64,000 nucleotides of DNA from Lewinellaceae bacterium (GTDB lineage Bacteria; Bacteroidota; Bacteroidia; Chitinophagales; Saprospiraceae). Both the position numbers and the translations under genes were made by a program. Positions 44,754-52,497 of the stretch are shown here, one piece after another; the stretch's first letter is position 1; each line of letters opens with the position of its first letter. The DNA lies in NCBI GenBank assembly GCA_016711435.1, contig JADJSY010000084.1:32950-96949 (forward strand). The letters run 5' to 3'. The notes beneath the pieces are model-generated. The model did no database searches. It was not told where the DNA came from and was given only the letters and a program-made list of their open reading frames with translations.

Positions 44754-46087
44754 TCACCCCAGCAATTGTTTTTCCAGATTCTCCAGCGACACCCCTTCGT
44801 CTCCGGCATCATTTTCCATACAAACAGCAACTGGAATACCATCATGACGGCAAAAAATGCGAAAATAGGTCCGCCGCCGAAACGCCCGGCCAGCCAGGGA
44901 AATATATTGGCGATCAGGGCCGCAAATACCCAGTGGGTAGCGCTGCCAAGCGAGTTGCCGTAAGAGCGTACGGCATTAGGGAATATTTCTGAAATGAACA
45001 CCCAGATGACGGCGCCCTGTCCGATCGCATGCGCTGCAATAAAAACAAACAGCAGAATAGGCACCAGCAGGCTATTCGCCGCAGCGCCGGAGAAAAAAGC
45101 ATAGGCTACCAGCGACAGGGAAAGGATATAGCCGAACGAGCCGATGTACATCAGAAAACGCCTGCCCATTCGGTCGATCAGGGCCACGCCGATCAACGTA
45201 AAAACAAGGTTTACCAATCCTATACCGGTAGAAGAAAGCAGGGCAGCGCTTTTTCCCATGCCTGTTTCTGCGAAGATGCGCGGCGCGTAATAAATCACCG
45301 CATTGATGCCCGACACCTGGTTGAAAAAAGCAAACAGGAAAGCCAGCAGAATGGGTGTCCGGTATTTTCCGGAAAAAAAAGTAGCAGGCGGCACCAGGTC
45401 GCCGGGTTGACGCATACCCGCCCGGATATCGTCGATCTGGCTTTGCGCTGTGAGCGGATTGATCTGATTCAACACCTTTAACGCTCCCTGTTCGTCGCCT
45501 TTCTTCACGAGCAACCAGCGCGGGCTTTCAGGAATAAACAATACCGCTGCCGAGAATAGCAGCGAAGGCAAAGCCACCCAGCCCAGCATCCAGCGCCAGG
45601 CATTTTCACCACCCACATCGCGCAGCAGGTAATTGGCAACGTAAGCGATCAGGATACCCAATACAATATTGAACTGGAACAGCGCCACCAATCTACCCCG
45701 CGATTCCGCCGGCGCAATTTCACTGATATACAACGGCGCCGTGACAGAAGAAGAACCGATGGCTAATCCGCCGATAAAACGAAAAATCATAAATGTGATC
45801 ACATCGGGTGCAACGGCGGAACCGAGCGAGGAAAACAGAAACAGTATCCCGATCAGGAACAGGGTTTTTCTGCGCCCAAGCAGATCGGATGGGATACCGC
45901 CCAGCACAGCGCCCAGCACGGTACCCCACAAGGCCATAGCGACGGCCAGGCCTTGCGTGAAATTGTCCAGCGACCAAAGTCTCTGGATGGCTTGCTCGGC
46001 GCCCGAAATAACGGCAGTGTCCAGTCCGAAGAGAAAACCGGCCAAAGCAACGGAAATAGACCAGCGAAAAATGGTAGAAGTATTCAT
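44754..46087 (-). CDS. Sugar porter family MFS transporter, frameshift near the 3' end
   Basis: A proton-coupled sugar importer (XylE/GalP-like) of ~444 residues with twelve helices. Signatures are FGLDTAVISGAEQAIQRLW, GIPSDLLGRRKTLFLIG (the RxGR loop), GGLAIGSSSVTAPLYISEIA (PLYxSE), PESPRWLLVKKGDE, QVSGINAVIYYAPRIFAETG and PETKG. At 44792-44795 a missing G (C4 on the + strand) breaks the frame; restoring it gives the family ending VSLENLEKQLLG-stop at 44754. Unrepaired, translation runs through the repeat to 44660. No sugar kinase or regulator is adjacent. Confidence 0.9.
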
Positions 46088-46262
46088 GTGTGTAATTTTT
46101 TTTTCAAACGGAGGGTAAGGTATTTCTAATCCTGCGATAGATGATTAAAGCAGCCAGTCAAACAGTTGCTTTTCCTGAAAAAAAAACCGCACACGGAACA
46201 AGCCGAAAATCCTTAGAAAAGAGTAGGCGCCTAACTATTTCCCGACATCAATTTCTCACATT

Positions 46263-47330
46263 ATGAAAACCCGTAATTTCTTTTTCGCACTGACCCTCAT
46301 CGCCCTTAGCCTTAATCTTATTTCCTGCACAAAAGAGGCCATCTCCGAACCGATTACTGTTGCCGATCCGCTGCCATCCATTCCCTCCGGCGATCGCATT
46401 ATCATCCACTTTGGCACATCTACCCAGAACGGCTGCATCTACAGTTTTACCAATTGCATCTGGATCGGCTGGGGTACGGAAACCACCAATTTTGCCGATC
46501 GTTTTGCCATGCGATTCGATAAGGGCGACGAAGCCGGACAGTATTTCGGCAACTATTTTCCCCTGACTGCCGATTATACGCTCGATGCGACTACGGCTGC
46601 GACAATGGGACTGCCGCCACAGGTCATCCCGGCCGGGTTCTATCCCCTGTCCGATACGCCGATTGGTAAAATGGTTGTTTTTTCGCCGGAATCGGCACAA
46701 CACGTAGCGCCATTGGTCAATCCCGGCAACCCGCAGGATAACCTGGGTCAACTGCACAACCTGGCCCTTCAAGTCATCCTGAGCGCAGAAAACCAAGACG
46801 CCATCCGGCAAATCAAAGGTGATAAAGCCGCTATTCAGCGCTTCGCTATCGAAAAAACAGCCGAATTTCTGGAAGCGTCCGGCCTGCCGGTCAACCCGGA
46901 TGAACTTCAACGCGCAAAGTCGCTCAACTTGTTCCAGAATTATTCCGATTTTGAAGGCCGCATCGACGCCACCCGTCTGAGCGCCGGCGATAAAAAAGTG
47001 TTGCGCAGCGTGTTTAACCAGGCTGCAGCCATCCCGGTTTCTTCACCGGAACAACTGAGTCACTTTGTATCTGTAATGAGCGAACTGGAAAACGGACTCG
47101 CACAATCCAAAGACCTGACGGATGCCCGCCGCGTACTTTCCATCGTTTCCGTGCTGAAATACAGCCGCTACTACTGGTACTGGAAATCGTATTCGTCCGG
47201 CGGCGGTTCCGGTACAGCTGAACCTGCTTCGATCCCCAACTGGGTATGGGCAGACGCTATCGGAATGGAACTGGGCGGGCCACTGGTGAGCGCAGCGGTT
47301 TCGATCGCGGTTTACCTGGACGAACATTAG
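46263..47330 (+). CDS. Hypothetical lipoprotein
   Basis: A 355-residue protein with a lipoprotein signal (MKTRNFFFALTLIALSLNLIS-C, Cys ~22). The central part has an aromatic strand-rich section (FTNCIWIGWGTETTNFADRF, NYFPLTADYTLDATTAATMG), then a helical stretch. The C-terminus has an unusual Tyr/Trp/Ser/Gly-rich segment (YSRYYWYWKSYSSGGGSG) and a small hydrophobic end (GMELGGPLVSAAVSIAVYL). I do not recognise the family. The C-terminal aromatic-glycine end with a hydrophobic tail is reminiscent of bacteriocin-like or membrane-associated peptides, but there is no support beyond composition. The TAG stop is in a repeat word. Confidence 0.65.
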   Translation: MKTRNFFFALTLIALSLNLISCTKEAISEPITVADPLPSIPSGDRIIIHFGTSTQNGCIYSFTNCIWIGWGTETTNFADRFAMRFDKGDEAGQYFGNYFPLTADYTLDATTAATMGLPPQVIPAGFYPLSDTPIGKMVVFSPESAQHVAPLVNPGNPQDNLGQLHNLALQVILSAENQDAIRQIKGDKAAIQRFAIEKTAEFLEASGLPVNPDELQRAKSLNLFQNYSDFEGRIDATRLSAGDKKVLRSVFNQAAAIPVSSPEQLSHFVSVMSELENGLAQSKDLTDARRVLSIVSVLKYSRYYWYWKSYSSGGGSGTAEPASIPNWVWADAIGMELGGPLVSAAVSIAVYLDEH

Positions 47331-47465
47331 TTATGAGTTATGAGGGATGAGTTATGAGTTATAATGATTGAGGTGATGAGGTGTGGAAATGAATGACCGG
47401 CGTGATGTCGACATCACGCTCGCTCATAACTCATACTCCTCATAACTCTAACTCATTCCTCATCC
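47327..47465. repeat. Inverted AGTTATGAGTTATG/GATGAGTTATGAG-word hairpin
   Basis: TTAGTTATGAGTTATGAGGG words pair with CCTCATAACTCTAACTC words between convergent stops. CGTGATGTCGACATCACG is a perfect 18-base palindrome at the tip. Confidence 0.88.
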
Positions 47466-47959
47466 CTGATTTCTCCAATTGTTTCCATTAAAAATGCCCG
47501 TGCCGTTTTTATGCCGGATCGAAAGCCCAATGTGGTCATAGTGATCATAAAAGCCGGCATACCGATAATAAATGCCATAGAAAGGATCGCATCTTTATCA
47601 ACCGGCCCCATTCCTTCCCGGATGAAGGTCATAATACTCAGGAAAAGTAATAACGCAAAAGGGTAGCACCAAACCAGCACAAAAATCCATACACAGCCAC
47701 CCATTCGCATCACAATGCGGATGAGCGTTTCTGTTTTATCCTCCAGCACTTCTCCTTCCACCATTGGCGTGAAAGAATTGATGCGCGGTCTGACATCCCA
47801 TATTTTGAAACTCGATTCCCCGACCTCACCGCCAAAACGGTGCAAGGCATTTACATTTTCCGGAGCGTCTAATTTAGTGCGAATCCGCCGCATGACTTCC
47901 TGTTGTGGCAGCTGCGTGCGAAAGGTTATTTTTTTAGTAGGAACAAGAGACCACTTCAT
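47453..47959 (-). CDS. Hypothetical membrane protein
   Basis: A 168-residue protein with a ~90-residue N-terminal polar region (QEVMRRIRTKLDAPENVNAL, ESSFKIWDVRPRINSFTPMV) and two C-terminal hydrophobic segments at ~90-112 and ~128-148. The N-terminus looks like a small ligand-binding or PH-like fold with a membrane anchor. No family is recognised. It converges with the lipoprotein and is followed by the gap upstream of hisB. Confidence 0.6.
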   Translation of the reverse strand: MKWSLVPTKKITFRTQLPQQEVMRRIRTKLDAPENVNALHRFGGEVGESSFKIWDVRPRINSFTPMVEGEVLEDKTETLIRIVMRMGGCVWIFVLVWCYPFALLLFLSIMTFIREGMGPVDKDAILSMAFIIGMPAFMITMTTLGFRSGIKTARAFLMETIGEIRDEE

Positions 47960-47962
47960 TTA

Positions 47963-48072
47963 TTAGGGATGAGGGATGAGGATTGAGGAATGATACAACT
48001 ACTCGATAGCGTAAAATTCTATATTTTTTATCAAATTCTATTTCATCCCTCATTCCTCATTCCTCAATCAAA
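47963..48072. repeat. Inverted GGATGAGGGATGAGG-word repeat (family D, copy 4)
   Basis: TAGGGATGAGGGATGAGG and GATTGAGGAATG pair with CATCCCTCATTCCTC and CTCAATCAAATTC around an AT-rich loop. AACACCATACACC words continue toward the hisB stop. Confidence 0.8.
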
Positions 48073-48120
48073 TTCAGGGCAAAGCGCTCCCAAACACAAA
48101 ACACCATACACCAAAAACGC

Positions 48121-48846
48121 CTACAAGATGCCCTTGGTTGTCGGAAGTTCGTGGTTATCCGGGTCGCGCCGGACGCTCATTTTTACGGCTTTGGCAAAGG
48201 CTTTAAAAATGGCTTCGATTTTATGGTGTTCATTTTGGCCTTCGGCGCGGATGTTGAGGTTGCAACGCGCCGCATCGGCAAAGGACTTGAAAAAATGAAA
48301 GAACATCTCGGTCGGCACATCGCCAATTTTTTCGCGCTGAAAAGCAGCGTCCCAAACCAGCCAGGGCCGGCCGCCGAAATCGAGGGCCACCTGGGCCAGC
48401 ACATCGTCCATCGGCAGGGTAAATCCGTAGCGTTCCATGCCGCGTTTGTCGCCCAGTGCCAGCACAAACGCCTCGCCCAGCGCCAGGGCCGTATCTTCCA
48501 TGGTGTGGTGTTCGTCGATGTGCAGATCGCCTTTGGCTTCGATGCGAAGGTCGAGACCGCCGTGGCGGGCCAACTGATCGAGCATGTGATCGAAAAAGCC
48601 CAGACCGGTGTGGATATGGCCCTGTCCTTTGCCGTCGAGGTTGAGGTCGATGGAGATATCCGTTTCGCGGGTGGTGCGGCGGTGCTGAATATGGCGCTGC
48701 GGCAGCCGGAGATACTGGTAAATTTGTTCCCAGTTGTCTGCGACCAAATCAATCGGAATATCCTGCCCTTCCGGGTTGTATTCCGTGCCGCTGTGGTGTT
48801 GTAAGGTCAGGTCGGGAGGTATTTTCAGCCTGTATACCGGAATCAT
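48121..48846 (-). CDS. hisB: Imidazoleglycerol-phosphate dehydratase half of HisB
   Basis: The dehydratase domain, step six of histidine synthesis. TGLGFFDHMLDQLARHGGLD, DLHIDEHHTMEDTALALGEA and GDKRGMERYGFTLPMDDVLA hold the His-rich Mn sites (FDHML, DEHHTxED), and RCNLNIRAEGQNEHHKIEAI the second pair. In this family the domain is the C-terminal half of bifunctional HisB. The codons before ~48825 (MIPVYRLKIP) are from a different reading frame than the phosphatase. One indel near 48814-48825 would fuse the two pieces into a normal ~377-residue bifunctional HisB. A sequencing error is the simplest view. No other his genes are present. Confidence 0.88.
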   Translation of the reverse strand: MIPVYRLKIPPDLTLQHHSGTEYNPEGQDIPIDLVADNWEQIYQYLRLPQRHIQHRRTTRETDISIDLNLDGKGQGHIHTGLGFFDHMLDQLARHGGLDLRIEAKGDLHIDEHHTMEDTALALGEAFVLALGDKRGMERYGFTLPMDDVLAQVALDFGGRPWLVWDAAFQREKIGDVPTEMFFHFFKSFADAARCNLNIRAEGQNEHHKIEAIFKAFAKAVKMSVRRDPDNHELPTTKGIL

Positions 48847-49291
48847 TGCGCAACAGAATACCTTTGGCCCCCAGGTTTTGAGCCAGTTGCATATCCGTCA
48901 TCCGGTCGCCGATGACATAAGAATTTTGCAGGTCGACATGGCTTTGCATATAGGCATTGAGCATGGCAGTACCGGGTTTGCGCGTGGGCAGGTTTTCGTG
49001 TTTGAAAGAGCGGTCGATGTGGACGGTTCTAAATGCAACGCCCTCATTTTCAAGGGTTTTAATCATTTTATTATGGGCGGGCCAGAAGCTGGCTTCCGGG
49101 AATGAATCCGTGCCGAGTCCGTCCTGGTTGGTGACCATCACCAATTCAAAATCCCGCTCGCGAACCAGGCGGGCCAAAGCAAAAATAACGCCGGGTATAA
49201 ATTCGAGTTTTTCCAGCGAATCTACCTGTTGGTCGGGTTGCGGTTCTGCGATGATACAGCCATCGCGATCGAGAAATAAAATACACTTCAT
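48749..49291 (-). CDS. hisB: Histidinol-phosphatase half of HisB
   Basis: The N-terminal HAD-IIIA phosphatase domain that acts on L-histidinol phosphate: CILFLDRDGCIIAEPQPDQQ (motif DxDG), FELVMVTNQDGLGTD, SFKHENLPTRKPGTAMLNAY and SYVIGDRMTDMQLAQNLGAK. The Cys-x-His...Cys-x-Cys zinc motif of E. coli HisB is absent: the TRKP element is preceded by IDRSFKHENLP, an arrangement expected in Bacteroidota. The true domain ends near ~48825; the following residues are off frame. Start at 49291 abuts the repeat shared with gmhB. Confidence 0.88.
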   Translation of the reverse strand: MKCILFLDRDGCIIAEPQPDQQVDSLEKLEFIPGVIFALARLVRERDFELVMVTNQDGLGTDSFPEASFWPAHNKMIKTLENEGVAFRTVHIDRSFKHENLPTRKPGTAMLNAYMQSHVDLQNSYVIGDRMTDMQLAQNLGAKGILLRNDSGIQAENTSRPDLTTPQRHGIQPGRAGYSD

Positions 49292-49388
49292 GTGAGTCGT
49301 GAGTGGTGAGTCGTGAGTGGTGCTTTGCTTAAGGTCATCGAGTGAAACTTAGCGAAGCTCCACTCACGATTCACAACTCACGACTCAC
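49292..49388. repeat. Inverted GTGAGTCGTGAGTGG-word hairpin in a divergent promoter region
   Basis: The left arm GTGAGTCGTGAGTGGTGAG pairs with CTCACGATTCACAACTCAC around a loop of ~39 bases. It is unusual because the gap lies between divergent hisB and gmhB starts, so the hairpin occupies nearly all of the 111-bp promoter region. Confidence 0.88.
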
Positions 49389-49402
49389 GAAATTTTTTAA
49401 CA

Positions 49403-49957
49403 ATGAATCATTTGCCAACACTTTTCCTAGACCGCGACGGCGTAATGAATGTGCGCACACCGGGCGACTACATAAAAACGCCTGCCGAATGGATTCCAGT
49501 GCCGGGCCTCGGAGAAGCCATGCAGCAGTTATCCGTTTCGTTTGGCCGCATCTTCGTTGTCACCAACCAGGCAGGTATCGGCAAAGCACTGATGACCGAA
49601 GCCGACCTGGCTGCCGTACACCTGAAAATGACCGAAATCATAGCACATGCCGGTGGACGCCTGGATGCGATTTACTACTGTCCGCACCGCAGCGATGCGG
49701 GTTGCGACTGCCGCAAACCGGCTACCGGCATGGCCCTGCGCGCAAAGGTAGATTTTCCTGACATTGACTTTACAAATTCCTGGATTGTTGGCGACTCTAT
49801 TTCAGATATGGAATTGGGGTTACAATTAGGCATGAAAACTGTTTTGATTCATGGGAAAGAAGAAGAATTGGAACAATTGGCTGCATTGCCGCTGGATTTC
49901 CGGTTTGACTCGCTGCTGGATTTTGTGCGGGATTTGCCGCGGATTTTTCTCTCGTAG
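49403..49957 (+). CDS. gmhB: D,D-heptose 1,7-bisphosphate phosphatase-like HAD protein
   Basis: A 184-residue HAD-IIIA phosphatase: PTLFLDRDGVMNVRTPGDYI (DxDG), FGRIFVVTNQAGIGKALMTE, YYCPHRSDAGCDCRKPATGM (the C-P-H ... C-x-C zinc site followed by RKP) and SWIVGDSISDMELGLQLGMK. The intact zinc motif marks it as GmhB-like, acting before RfaE2 in ADP-heptose synthesis, though HisB-type HADs look similar. The stop codon sits in a strong hairpin. Confidence 0.85.
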   Translation: MNHLPTLFLDRDGVMNVRTPGDYIKTPAEWIPVPGLGEAMQQLSVSFGRIFVVTNQAGIGKALMTEADLAAVHLKMTEIIAHAGGRLDAIYYCPHRSDAGCDCRKPATGMALRAKVDFPDIDFTNSWIVGDSISDMELGLQLGMKTVLIHGKEEELEQLAALPLDFRFDSLLDFVRDLPRIFLS

Positions 49958-49976
49958 CGTGCCGCCACGCTACGAG
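49951..49976. terminator. Hairpin over the gmhB stop codon
   Basis: A perfect 11-base stem CTCGTAGCGTG / CACGCTACGAG with a CCGC loop includes the TAG stop. There is no T-run. Its strength and place suggest 3' end formation or mRNA protection. Confidence 0.6.
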
Positions 49977-50133
49977 GGAAATCCCCAATTAACAATCGTT
50001 AAAGTTTTTAACTTTTAAAATCTGTTTCGGAATGCCCCGTTCTGATTTCATCCTTAGAGCGCATCAGGGTTTTCCCTGATTCATGCTCCCGCCGGTTTTT
50101 TAATTACATAATATTTACCGTACTACATAAATG

Positions 50134-50215
50134 AAAGGGCAAAATTGCAAAGAGCAAAAGGCAATGTAAATCAATGAGTTCCTGAAGATTTTGCCTTTTG
50201 CAATTTTGCCTTTTT
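50134..50215. repeat. Inverted GGCAAAATTGCAAA repeat
   Basis: GGGCAAAATTGCAAAGAGC and AAAAGGCAA pair with TTTTGCCTTTTGCAATTTTG. This is the gldN leader; GGCAAAATTGC is itself palindromic. Confidence 0.75.
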
Positions 50216-50289
50216 ACTTATTTAATTACCATCCTCATACGGGGAGGGTGGCTGTTTTATTTTTAACGTTACTAAACACATTTTTCCAC

Positions 50290-51153
50290 ATGACAAATCT
50301 GCTGTCACTGCGGGCGGTCCGGTTATGGACCTGCCTTGGCGTAGCCTTGCTCGCCGCCCAATTTTCTTTTGCTCAAACCGATCCGGAACCTGTTTCCTCC
50401 GCGCTGCCGCTCGACGATTTTACGGAGCGCGAAGTGGTGCGGGACCGCCGGGTACTTCGGCACCAGCCTATCCGGGAGGCCGATATTTTATGGGAAAAAC
50501 GCCTCTGGCGGGTGCTGGATGTGCGCGAAAAAATGAACCAGACATTCACTGCGCCCGAATCGCCGTTGTTTCAGATTCTTTCCGACGCAGCAATCGCGGG
50601 CGACCTGACTGTTTACAGTACCCAGGATGACCGTTTTTCCAAAGCGCTGACTCCCGAGGCTGTTCGTTCCATGCTGTACAAGGTCGATACCATTTACCGG
50701 CCCAACATCGACACGGGCATAGATGAACTGGTGGTAGTGGAAAATGTCCGCGACTGGGAAAGTGTGAAACGTTTCCGGATCAAGGAAGCCTGGTATTTTG
50801 ACAGCAAAACATCCACCTTACAGGTTCGTATTCTGGGTATTGCTCCCCTAATGGATTTCCTGGATGAAAACGGGGATTTCAAATTTGAAATGCCGCTGTT
50901 CTGGGTGCATTACCCCTCGGCCCGCCCGCTGCTGGCGCAAAACAAAGCGATTACCCACGCAGGCAACTACGCCGCTACCACAACCTGGGAAGATATTTTT
51001 GAGCTGCGCTATTTTGCTTCCTGCGTAACGAAAGAGAACAATGTCAATGATTTACGCGTGCAGGATATGCTTACCGGGGCGGATATGGTTATGCACGGCA
51101 GGCAGATTGAAGCGGATATTTTTAACCGGGAACACGATCTGTGGAGCTGGTAG
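50290..51153 (+). CDS. gldN: Gliding motility / T9SS protein GldN
   Basis: A 287-residue periplasmic component of the T9SS core. The signal peptide extends to ~residue 29 (LWTCLGVALLAAQFSFAQ). Characteristic blocks are IREADILWEKRLWRVLDVRE, PLFQILSDAAIAGDLTVYS, VKRFRIKEAWYFDSKTSTLQ, PMDFLDEN-like (PLMDFLDENGDFKFE) and PLFWVHYPSARPLLA. GldN normally sits in gldKLMN. Here gldK, gldL and gldM are absent: it is alone between gmhB and a repeat array, so the operon is split or this is an extra copy. The ATG at 50290 starts the signal peptide. Confidence 0.92.
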   Translation: MTNLLSLRAVRLWTCLGVALLAAQFSFAQTDPEPVSSALPLDDFTEREVVRDRRVLRHQPIREADILWEKRLWRVLDVREKMNQTFTAPESPLFQILSDAAIAGDLTVYSTQDDRFSKALTPEAVRSMLYKVDTIYRPNIDTGIDELVVVENVRDWESVKRFRIKEAWYFDSKTSTLQVRILGIAPLMDFLDENGDFKFEMPLFWVHYPSARPLLAQNKAITHAGNYAATTTWEDIFELRYFASCVTKENNVNDLRVQDMLTGADMVMHGRQIEADIFNREHDLWSW

Positions 51154-51156
51154 AAT

Positions 51157-51330
51157 AGTGCGAAGTCGGCAGTGCGAAGTGCGAAGTCCGTAGAGTACTC
51201 CGTAACAAGTGCGAAGTCGGCAGTGCGAAGTCCGGGCAAGTGCGAAGTGCGAAGTTGGCAGTGCGAAGTCCGGAGCAAGTGCGAAGTCTCCGAAGTGCGA
51301 AGTCCGAGAAGTGCGAAGTCCGTAGAATAG
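51157..51330 (+). repeat. GTGCGAAGTCGGCAGTGCG word array (family E)
   Basis: About 14 degenerate words CAAGTGCGAAGT, GTCCGTAGAGTACTCCG in direct orientation. No hairpin forms within this gap, but the array is the inverse of those at 51791 and 52432, which makes an inverted pair around the four-helix-bundle gene. Confidence 0.9.
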
Positions 51331-51340
51331 TCTTGAGTTT

Positions 51341-51703
51341 TTAGTTGGAAGGAGGTTTGTTGAGCGATTTGATAAAGCCGTAGATAATTCGGCTGACTTC
51401 TGCGGTTTTATCGATCAATTCATTGCGAGTAGAATCCTGGATCAATTGAATCCGGGCTGCCAGGTAGAGCATGGATCGAACTTCGGAGGCAGAGCCTAAG
51501 GCAATGAAAAGATAACTGGAAAATTGTTTGTCCGTTTGTCTGTCGAAGCCTTCTGCGATATTGTTGGAAACGGAAACGGCGGCACGGCAAATTTGGTCTT
51601 TAAAACCCGAATCGCGAATAGAGCCGAAGTACTGGTAAATTTCGACGGCCAAATCCTGCGCCTTTTGCCAGGCAATAATTTCTTCAAACTGTGTAATTTT
51701 CAT
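51341..51703 (-). CDS. Four-helix-bundle protein (S23/23S rRNA intervening-sequence family)
   Basis: A 120-residue member of the four-helix bundle family (TIGR02436-type): FEEIIAWQKAQDLAVEIYQY, FGSIRDSGFKDQICRAAVSV, SNNIAEGFDRQTDKQFSSYL, LGSASEVRSMLYLAARIQL and IYGFIKSL. These genes are often found inside 23S rRNA intervening sequences or near mobile DNA; no rRNA is present here. The start ATG at 51703 is chosen over an upstream one in non-homologous sequence. Inverted family-E arrays lie on both sides, like the ends of a cassette. Confidence 0.9.
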   Translation of the reverse strand: MKITQFEEIIAWQKAQDLAVEIYQYFGSIRDSGFKDQICRAAVSVSNNIAEGFDRQTDKQFSSYLFIALGSASEVRSMLYLAARIQLIQDSTRNELIDKTAEVSRIIYGFIKSLNKPPSN

Positions 51704-51790
51704 AAAAGGTCGTGTTTGATTAAAAATCAAAAGTAAATATTACCTTTTATGATTCTTATCTCGCCGGTATAAAAAAATTCACAGCCACAA

Positions 51791-51859
51791 TCGACTTCGC
51801 ACTGACGACTTCGCACTTCGGACTTGCTACGGACTTCGCACTGACGACTTCGGACTATC
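51791..51859 (-). repeat. GACTTCGCACTGACGACTTCG word array (family E, inverted partner)
   Basis: The reverse complement reads GATAGTCCGAAGTCGTCAG, AAGTCCGTAGCAAGTCCG, which aligns with the start of the array at 51157. It provides the stop of the adjacent membrane-protein gene. Confidence 0.88.
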
Positions 51860-52298
51860 TCTTCCTCGGCTGATTCCACTCTTCCCTTTCCGCAAAATTT
51901 ACGATCTTTTTCATAAAATTGACCATAGAGAGAAATACCAGGAACCCGAAAGTGACCACAATAAAAATCCAGCGATACGTGTTCGCATCGCGAATGGCGA
52001 CACCGGTAAACAACCAGGCTGCCGTGCCGCTGCCTGCCGCCAAGGCCATATAACTGTAAATGGATTCTCCGAAATATTTGCCGGCATGCGTGGCCCGAAT
52101 GCTGATCAGGCTGTTAAAAATGGCGAACAACAACGCCAGAGACGCCGCTACCGACCAGGCAAAAAGCCGGTCCACCGTAAAGATACGGCTGATCGTGAGC
52201 AGCCACCCGATGGTCATAAATACCAGCCCGGCTGCGAAAACAACTGATGCCTGGAGGGCAGGACGGGTAATGTTTTTTTCAAAAAATGCGCTGATCAT
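51855..52298 (-). CDS. Hypothetical four-helix membrane protein
   Basis: A 147-residue integral membrane protein with four hydrophobic segments (~18-38, 45-65, 80-100, 110-130): ASVVFAAGLVFMTIGWLLTI, FAWSVAASLALLFAIFNSLI, SYMALAAGSGTAAWLFTGVA, WIFIVVTFGFLVFLSMVNFM. It has no enzyme motif and no family I can name, though Bacteroidota often carry such small helical proteins. The stop (PRKR-TAG) falls in GATAGTCCGAAG repeat DNA. Confidence 0.7.
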   Translation of the reverse strand: MISAFFEKNITRPALQASVVFAAGLVFMTIGWLLTISRIFTVDRLFAWSVAASLALLFAIFNSLISIRATHAGKYFGESIYSYMALAAGSGTAAWLFTGVAIRDANTYRWIFIVVTFGFLVFLSMVNFMKKIVNFAEREEWNQPRKR

Positions 52299-52331
52299 GA
52301 TGTTAATTAGTTATCCGTTATTAGTTATCAG

Positions 52332-52397
52332 TTATCTGTGTTGATAATCAAGCATTTGTAAAGAATTTAAGCAAAACTAATTTTGCACTCCTACTTA
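52332..52397 (+). repeat. Conserved 65-bp dispersed element (copy 3)
   Basis: TTATCTGTGTTGATAATC, AAGCATTTGTAAAGAATTTA, AAACTAATTTTGCACTCC and TACTTA in order. It includes TAATTTTG (52378-52385), a -7 box match. It points toward a minus-strand gene, so any transcript would be antisense to it. Confidence 0.85.
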
Positions 52398-52431
52398 TGA
52401 GTATAAAGGGTAAGGTATACTTCAACGACTT

Positions 52432-52497
52432 CGCACTTCGGACTTGCAACGGTGTACTCTACGGACTGACGACTTCGCACTTCGGACTTCGGACTTT
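52432..52497 (-). repeat. Family E word array
   Basis: GACTTCGCACTTCGGACTTGC words with GTGTACTCTACGGACTGACG, the inverse of GTAGAGTACTCCG at 51.2 kb. It supplies the stop of the following gene. Confidence 0.85.

Noticed and set aside
51157..51330. Regularly spaced short repeats resembling a CRISPR array
   Set aside because: The words are degenerate, of variable length, directly abutting without unique spacers, and no cas genes are present.
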